This document shows, in pieces, positions 57,840-64,000 of a stretch of 64,000 nucleotides of DNA. The stretch's first letter is position 1, and each line of letters begins with the position of its first letter. The DNA lies in NCBI GenBank assembly GCA_009760855.2, contig WPIO01000159.1:380001-444000 (forward strand), read 5' to 3'. A program made the position numbers and the translations under genes. Below the pieces are notes generated by a model, which saw only the letters and a list, made by a program, of their open reading frames with translations, did not search any database and was not told where the DNA came from. Source of the DNA: Cristatella mucedo. Taxonomy: Eukaryota; Bryozoa; Phylactolaemata; Cristatellidae.

Positions 57840-59370
57840 TCAGATTTTTCCGATCTCTCATTTCGATTCTCTGTGCGAGAAAATTTGCGTTTCCTCGTTG
57901 TGGGTGATTTCAAAATTTATCTTGATAACTCCTCTGGCGCGTTCAGCGCTGAATGTTGTGCATCGAATGAATCATTATCTTTCGTGGCTCATGTGCACGG
58001 TCCTACTCACATCAAGGATCACACACTCGACCAAATGTTCTCATACAAGAACAATTTTGTCATCACCAATTATTACCAAATCCTGCTTTTCTTACCACAT
58101 GCAGGTCTCATCCAGCCTAAAATGTGTACCCTCCTCCTCCTCCTCATTTAAAATCACATGTGAATCGCGAAACCTCAAGAACATTGACACTGACTCTGTC
58201 CGTGCGAGAATATCTGCTCAATCTAGGCTTTCCCTTGTATGCAGAAGACACTCACTTGTACATTTGCTTTTATCCCTCCCAGCCCTCCAGCATGTCGAAT
58301 TCTCTCAACTCCCTTGCTGCATGTATTGACGACATCTGCATACGAATAGCAGCAAACCTTCTTAACTTGAATGGTGATGAAACCAACTTACTAGTTATGG
58401 ACAAAGCAAGTGTAACTCAGAAATTGGAAAAGCCAACGCTCAAAATCGACTCTGCCAGAAAATCTTCTGTTTGAATCTGCACGAAATCTAGATGTTATAT
58501 TCCAAAGTGACCTTTCATTGGACGACCACATCAACTCCGGAGTCAAGTCTGCCTAGTTTCAGCTACATAGCATTGCTAAAATTCGGGCTCATTTAGACAG
58601 CGACACAACATCTAAGTTGGTCCGTGAGTTTGTGATATCCCGTCTTAACTTCCGTAACTGACTGCTAGCTGGCCTACCGGTCAGTGAACTCAGGCGTTTA
58701 CCGCTACTGCAAAACTCTTCGGTTAGGTTTGTCTGGCGCGAGCGTCGCAGTTGCCACATCACACCACTTCACGCAGACCTGCACTGGCTGAGCGACCAAA
58801 ACAGTTCCATAGTCAAGTCTGCAAACTTTCAGCTAATAAAATATCAAATATTTCAGCCTGCTTAGACATGGATAAGACAACCAAGTTGGTCCATAAATTT
58901 TTGACATCTCGTCTCGACTTCTGTTGCACATTGCTTGCAGGGCTGCCGACCTATGCAATCTGGTGCTTACAGGTGCCGAAAACCTCTGCAGCTAGGACTG
59001 TCTGTCATGAGCGTCACAGTTGGCAAACTATATGACTTCTGACCTACTTTCCCAGGCTCCCTGAAAAGCAGTTTATAAACTTTTGTCGTTCACTTTTAGA
59101 TATCTTTATTCTCTTGCTTCAGCTTGAAAATAATAAATCTTTTTCCCAATCACGCTACAAATCTCTCCGCCCATTCTTCTGACCCAAGTCATTTTGCTGG
59201 GCCTTTAATCAACCTAAAATTCTTTGGAGACATTCACTTTAGTTCTTATGCTTACAAAGCTTGCAACTCACTCGCAACTGACGTCACGATGTCTGACTCA
59301 ATGAAATTTAAGAAGATAAAAACACACCTGTTCCTCACAGCATTCACTGGATCCTTGTGATTGATCTTTT
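57840..59370 (+). mobile_element. LINE-A with endonuclease end and rearranged RT
   Basis: The only copy with endonuclease sequence: FLVVGDFKIYLDNSSGAF and HVHGPTHIKDHTLDQMFS (the DFN.YLD and DHTLD motifs of APE-type endonucleases, with DFK instead of DFN). The RT core is deleted. GFPLYAEDTHLYICFYPSQP follows at 58,230 (YAED in place of YADD), then NLNGDETNLLVMD, and from about 58,790 a second, overlapping stretch of the same C-terminal domain (LDMDKTTKLVHKFLTSRLDF). Frames are broken several times. Confidence 0.88.
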
Positions 59371-59499
59371 GTGTGCTTATGCGTGCTCAAAAAGCGGTGG
59401 CGCAAGAGAATGAAAGAACCTGAAGGTGAAGGATTTAGCCTTGAAGACGATATATGTATGTAATAATAATAATATTAATAATAATAATAATAATATTAT

Positions 59500-59580
59500 T
59501 ATTTTTATATATGTATGTATGTATGTATGTAAGTATGTACGTATGTATGTATGTAGGTATGTAGGTATGTATTTATCTCC
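59500..59580 (+). repeat. (TATG)n microsatellite
   Basis: TATGTATGTATGTATGTAAG and variants. It adjoins the 3' end of a minus-strand LINE-B copy, whose tail is ACAT-rich, so it probably grew from that tail. Confidence 0.9.
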
Positions 59581-59790
59581 GTCTGTAACTCTACAATGCC
59601 GCAAATTTGGGTGTTACAGAGGAGAGTTTTGTATCGGCCTTCGGGTTCGCATTCGGAAGCCAAAAAACTTTATCGTACGTAACAAAAGCATACCAGAGTC
59701 ATCAGAGCAGTTGAGGTAGTGAGTAGCATGGAGGTAGCAGCTCAGGACCACTGGAAATAATGAGCCATAGTCGGCAGCAGGAGAGTACCA
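59575..59790 (-). mobile_element. LINE-B 3' end
   Basis: On the plus strand TATCTCCGTCTGTAACTC, GGTGTTACAGAGGAGAGTTT and CAGTTGAGGTAGTGAGTAGC, the reversed LINE-B terminus. Confidence 0.85.
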
Positions 59791-59794
59791 GAGA

Positions 59795-60655
59795 TTGTTA
59801 ATGCTTCTTTGGGAAAAGGGGTCGTTCCCAATCCTTCAAATCGACAATCATAAGACCGATACTCAAAAAGCCTGGATAAAATACAGAGGTCCTTGCAAAC
59901 TATCGCCAGTTTCCCCTCTTCCTGACTTGTTAAAGATTCTTGAAAACATTGTTGCTAAGCAGCTGGTTGGACATTTTGTATAGAATGTCAGAAACTTTTC
60001 AATCAGAGTTCAAGAGGCAGCAATCCACTGAAACAGCTCTTCTCCGTGTTAACAATGACATTCTACGTGCCAACGATGATGGGAATGTGATTGCCCTAGC
60101 TCTGCTATATCTGTCAGCTGCCTTCGACACCATTGATCAAGATGCTATACTTGAACCATTGAGAACAACGATCGGTCTGGCAGATGAGGTAATATGGCGT
60201 GTTAATGATAATAATAATTATAATTATATATATAATATATAATAATAATTAATAATAATGGCATGGTTTAAATTATACTTGTCTGATCGTGTTCAATCCG
60301 TGTCGTGTGGGGGTCATTTCTCACACACGAGACGGGTCACCTTTAGAGTCCCTCAAGGGCCCGTACTCGGTCGCTTACTGCTCTCCATGTATACTCAATA
60401 TCTGATAAAAGTGACTAAGGCCCATGTAATAGTATACCACTTTTATGCTGAGTCGGAATCTGCTGCAGCAACTGAGAAACTTAATGCTTGCCTTGCCGAC
60501 ATTCGATCCTGGATGTCGGAAAACTTTTTAAAACTCAATGACGATGAAACTGAACTGCTGCTCATAAGACACTCAAAGCGTGTGGCTGGATTACAAGGCG
60601 TTGCTCTTCTAATAGGTGACGCTGTTGTGCGACCATAAACCATGTGCTCGAAATT
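59795..60655 (+). mobile_element. LINE-B reverse transcriptase region, inactive
   Basis: Frames switch several times: VSPLPDLLKILENIVAKQLV, then FQSEFKRQQSTETALLRVNN and ALLYLSAAFDTIDQDAILEP, then VPQGPVLGRLLLSMYTQYLI and YHFYAESESA, where YADD is replaced by YAES. An AT-rich insertion at 60,207-60,260 splits the domain before AWFKLYLSDRVQSV. The missing catalytic aspartates show it is dead. Confidence 0.92.
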
Positions 60656-60711
60656 TAGTTTGGTTTTGACAGCTGCCTACATTTTAAAAGCTTCATTCAG
60701 AAAACTGCTTC

Positions 60712-61195
60712 TGCAGCTATGTATCTCCGTCAGTAACTCCACAAAGTCATAAAGACCATGTGGGTGTTACGCAGGAGAGTTTTGTATAGCGCACTCGCAG
60801 CCTAAGCGGCTTTCGGTACGCATTCGGTAGCCAACAGACTTCGTCTCACGCAACAAAAAGAAAGTGGGAAGCAAAGCAGAGTCAAGAGAGCAGTTGAGGT
60901 AGTGAGTAGCATAGAAGTAGCAGTTCAGGACCGCTGAAAATGATGTGCCATAGTCGGCAGTTGGAGAGTAGTTGTCGTTGCGTAAGAATTGTGGAAGCGA
61001 GTTCCACAGTCTAGGACCTGCAGAGCTACAGCTTCTGTCGCCAACTGTCTTTAAGCGGAGGAAAGAGACAGCTAATTTATTGTCCACACAGGACCTGAGG
61101 GCGCGAACAGGCTGAAACTGATGCAGCAGTTCAGCAGGTACGAAGGAGCCAAGCCGTGGCGAGCCTTGTGGGTCAGCCATCACGTCCAATCCCTA
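60712..61195 (-). mobile_element. LINE-B 3' end
   Basis: Minus frame 60,767-61,189 includes LAVSFLRLKTVGDRSCSSAG and PRLWNSLPQFLRNDNYSPTA. Very similar to 37.87-38.19 kb. Followed by GTGGAGTTACTGACGGAGAT and the terminus. Confidence 0.92.
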
Positions 61196-61908
61196 TCCAA
61201 GAGTAGGAGCTGTATTCCAGTGCCTTACAAAAAATTTAACTAGCTCCTTAGTTCTGTCACGGCTTGATTATTGTAATTTCCTTTTCACTGGGCTACCAAA
61301 AAAGTAACTAGGCCGCTGCAGCTGACTATGAATATGGCTGCAAGGCTAGTCTTCAAGTCCCAGAGTTTTGAGCACGTGTCTCCATTGCTAAAAGAGCGAG
61401 GATGGTTGCCGGTTGACCAAGGGGTACAGAGCAAAGTTCTTACGCTGACCCACAAGGCCCGTCACGACTTGGCTCCTTCGTACCTAGCTGAACTGCTGCA
61501 TCAGTTTTCACCTCTTCGCGCCCACAGGTCCTTTGTGGACAATGAATTAGCTGTTCCATTCCTCCGCTTACAGACCGTTGGCGACAGAAGCTTTAGCTCT
61601 GCAGGTCCTAGACTGTGGAACTCGCTTCAACAATTCTTAAGCAATGACAACTAATTTCCAGCAGCCGACTATGGCTCATCCTTTTCAGTGGTCCTGAGCT
61701 GCTTCTTCCATACTACTCACTACCTCAACTGCTCTCCTAACTCTGCTATGCTTCCCCCTTTATCTTGGTTGCGTGAGAGGAAGTCTGTTGGCTACCGAAT
61801 GCGTACCGAAAGCCACTTAGGCTGTGAGTGCTCTCCACAAAATTCTCCTGCGTAACACCCACATAGTCTTTATGACTTTGTGGAGTTACAGACAGAGATA
61901 CATAACAT
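61196..61908 (+). mobile_element. LINE-B C-terminal region and tail
   Basis: Plus frame 61,328-61,654 has MNMAARLVFKSQSFEHVSPL, KERGWLPVDQGVQSKVLTLT, HKARHDLAPSYLAELLHQFS and VGDRSFSSAGPRLWNSLQQF. The tail GACAGAGATACATAACAT ends at 61,908. Head-to-head with the copy before. Confidence 0.92.
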
Positions 61909-62340
61909 AGTTGTCGTTGCGCAAGAACCGTAGAAGCGAGTTCCACAGTCTAGGACTGCAGAGCTAAAGCTCCTGTGCTCAACGGTCTTTAAGCGGAGGA
62001 ATGGAACAGCTAATATATTGTCCATACAGGACCTGTCAGCATGAGGAGGCTGAAACTGGTCCAGCAGTTCAGCTAGGTATGGAGGAGCCAAGCCGTGGCG
62101 GGCCTTGTGGGTCAGCTTGAATACTTTGCTCTGTATCTGTTGGTCAACGGGCAGCCATCCTAGCTCTTTTAGCAAAGGAAGCGCGTTGTTAAACCTCTGG
62201 GACTTAATAACTAGCCTTGAAGCCACATTCATAGTCATTTGTAGTGGCCTAGTTGCTTTTTTGGCGCCCAGCCAAAAGGGAATTACAATATTTAATCCGA
62301 GGGAGAAATAAGGAGCTAGTTGATTATTTTGTGAGCGACC
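61909..62340 (-). mobile_element. LINE-B C-terminal region, 3'-truncated
   Basis: Minus frame 61,870-62,238 has MNVASRLVIKSQRFNNALPL, KELGWLPVDQQIQSKVFKLT and HKARHGLAPPYLAELLDQFQ. It lacks the 3' tail and meets the previous copy tail to tail, completing an inverted series. Confidence 0.88.
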
Positions 62341-62379
62341 ATGGAAGACAGCTCCTTATCTTAGATAGGGATCGGATGT

Positions 62380-63180
62380 AATGGCTAGCTGTAGAAGCGG
62401 TCAGTGAATGAAATTTTTGAAAATTAGGAGTGTCGCATGATGGGTAGGGAGTGCAAGATGGGCAAGATGGGCAAGATGAGCTTTGCACCAATTGTAACTG
62501 AGTAATCGAATCACTCATGCCGGAAGATGGGCAAGCGGTGATTTAAAAAAGTCGAGACGGGCTGTCACAAATGCGTGGACCAGTTTGGATGCCGTATCCC
62601 TGTCTATGCAGGTCCGAATTCTAGCAAAGGTATATACCCGAAAGTAGGGAAGCTCGACTTTGGAGCTTATACGGTCGCCTCGTAAAAGATCACCTTGAAC
62701 TGAATACTAACTTTTGCTAAGATTGTAAGGGAGATATGCTGGAAGAGCCAATTTTGAGCGCTAAGCTTTCCAGTTTTTCAGCAGCCCTTTTTTCGCCCGT
62801 GGCTAATGAGCTGGCTTGTTCGCCATTTAATTTTAGAGCAAGGCTTAAATGTATGTTGTCAGCAATAAATAAGGCAAGAGAGTTGAGAGATTTGGACGTG
62901 CTTGAAGGTCGGCATGGATCAAAACATAGGTACAGCTGTGCGACATGTGCATGAAAACGAAAGACTAGTTTGTGCTTCACAATTACTCCATAAGAAGAAG
63001 AGTATAAATTTTGAAATGAAGTGAACCGAGCACCGAGCTCTGGGGTATCCGTAATTTAGCGGCTCATTCGAGGATTGTTGCCAGTTACCATGAATGGTTC
63101 GGAGTCTTCCTGTTGAGATTGGACCTAATTCATTGCAGTGCTGTGCCAGTGGTGTCATTTCTTGATGGGAAACGCTAAAG
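62380..63180 (-). mobile_element. LINE-A RT to C-terminal remnant
   Basis: Minus frames give LNYGYPRARCSVHFISKFIL (worn VPQGSVLG), then VAQLYLCFDPCRPSSTSKSL (worn ADDTQL...[13 protein letters not shown]) and LALKIGSSSISPLQS. Frames are broken. Confidence 0.82.
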
Positions 63181-63397
63181 AAAGACTAAAGATTGGCTCA
63201 GAGGTGAATCTTTCTTCCTACCTGCTTTCACTCGAGTCTTCAGTGTATACATCACTAATACTGTGGCGGGTCCAAGACATAGGAAAGACCTTACGATGAT
63301 TTAGTATCCAAATCTGGTTCTACTTTTTTGGCCATGAGGGCTAGACTTAGCAAGTGACCAATCATAGCACCGTTCAAGCTACAACTACTGCATTGCT

Positions 63398-63816
63398 TTG
63401 ACAGGAACGGGGATTAACTTGACTAGCTATGTCATCAATGAGTTCCTCGCGAGTCCCTTTTTATGGGACACTGAGTTCAAAAATCAGATTTTGAGGCGGC
63501 AAGTGGTAAAGGCAATAGCAGACAGGTTTCGTTATAACTGTAACCTGCGTTTTAAAAGCATGGCCCTAGAGAAATGTCGCCGCTATCCAATAAACATTCA
63601 GTGGGCGTAGCGAGTAGCAAGCGAGACTTTGAGCAAGACAGCTGCCTAAACTCATACAAAAAGGAAGACCAAAGTAAGACTTTAGTAGGTAGGATGCCAG
63701 TAGGAAGCAAGAAACGATGTCTAAACCAGGCTTTAGCGATCGATCTTATCAAACGCCACCAAAGAATCAGGACCACGCAAAACAGAGAGACATATTACTG
63801 TGAAAGTCATTATTAA
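63398..63816 (+). other. Unassigned open frames, faint MADF-like text
   Basis: Two overlapping plus frames. The first has INEFLASPFLWDTEFKNQIL then RRQVVKAIADRF, which faintly recalls the L..hP.LWD...YKN...R...W..IA pattern of MADF DNA-binding domains. There is no splice evidence and the rest is unrecognised. Possibly a chance resemblance or a transposon-derived fragment. Confidence 0.2.
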
Positions 63817-63992
63817 AAAGCTAAGCTGATTTAACAGCCTCGTTTATATGGCGACAGAAGAGCCATCACGGCTATCACAACTACTTGCAGTGGCCAACAA
63901 AGACTCGACCGCTAATATACTCGAACCCACCACCGGGGTTGTGAAAAGTGAGTGAACACCTTACCTCTGTGCTAAGACTCAGGAGCGACAGT
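63812..63992 (-). mobile_element. tRNA-derived SINE (SINE-2), second copy
   Basis: Minus strand: TTAGCACAGAGGTAAGGTG (A box), GGTGGGTTCGAGTATATT (worn B box), a linker CACTGCAAGTAGTTGTGATAGCCGTGA, then GGCTCTTCTGTCGCCATATA and GAGGCTGTTAAATCAGCTTA. The body is the same as at 4.82-4.99 kb. Confidence 0.88.
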
Positions 63993-64000
63993 TAAAAATC

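Overview
The window is animal (metazoan) nuclear DNA. It holds one recognisable host gene with spliced exons, many tRNA-derived SINEs, 3'-truncated non-LTR retrotransposons ending in (ATT)n tails, hAT-type MITEs and microsatellites; nothing looks prokaryotic. The TRPA1 sequence and the L2/CR1-like LINEs fit a protostome, perhaps a lophotrochozoan such as a flatworm or mollusc. I cannot fix the species.

The gene is a TRPA1-type ion channel on the minus strand, running from the N-terminal ankyrin repeats near 54.66 kb to a stop codon at 21,014. I found 21 exons by reading both strands for coding homology, AG/GT borders and matching codon phase. They join into an open frame of 1,223 residues: about 17-18 ankyrin repeats, the linker that senses electrophiles in other TRPA1 channels, S1-S4, S5-pore-S6, the helix after S6 and a C-terminal coiled coil. 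The first exon(s) with the start codon were not found. One junction, between the first two visible exons, is uncertain. Introns range from 78 nt to about 7.6 kb and carry most of the repeats.

Layout: 1-9.3 kb is repeats, including two copies of a ~1.9 kb segmental duplication (3.3-5.24 kb and 7.28-9.0 kb), one with a SINE insertion that the other lacks. 10.03-14.54 kb is a tandem array of ~772-776 bp units, two and a bit of them newly duplicated and identical by eye. 14.55-21 kb is mostly unassigned DNA with LINE scraps and a 35-bp-arm hairpin. 21-54.7 kb is the TRPA1 gene. Its last intron holds two SPIN-like hAT MITEs, and its largest intron holds a 1.09 kb element with ~100 bp inverted ends made of GGACATTTCC motifs, a 9-bp target duplication, and a core of (CA)n plus degenerate CCCTAAA repeats. 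54.7-64 kb is dominated by broken copies of two LINE families in both orientations and ends in a SINE.

There is no operon-like organisation. The mobile elements probably use one another: the SINE tails resemble the LINE-A 3' end, which suggests borrowed reverse transcription, and the MITEs would need a transposase from elsewhere. All alignments were done by eye; identities are impressions, not computed values.
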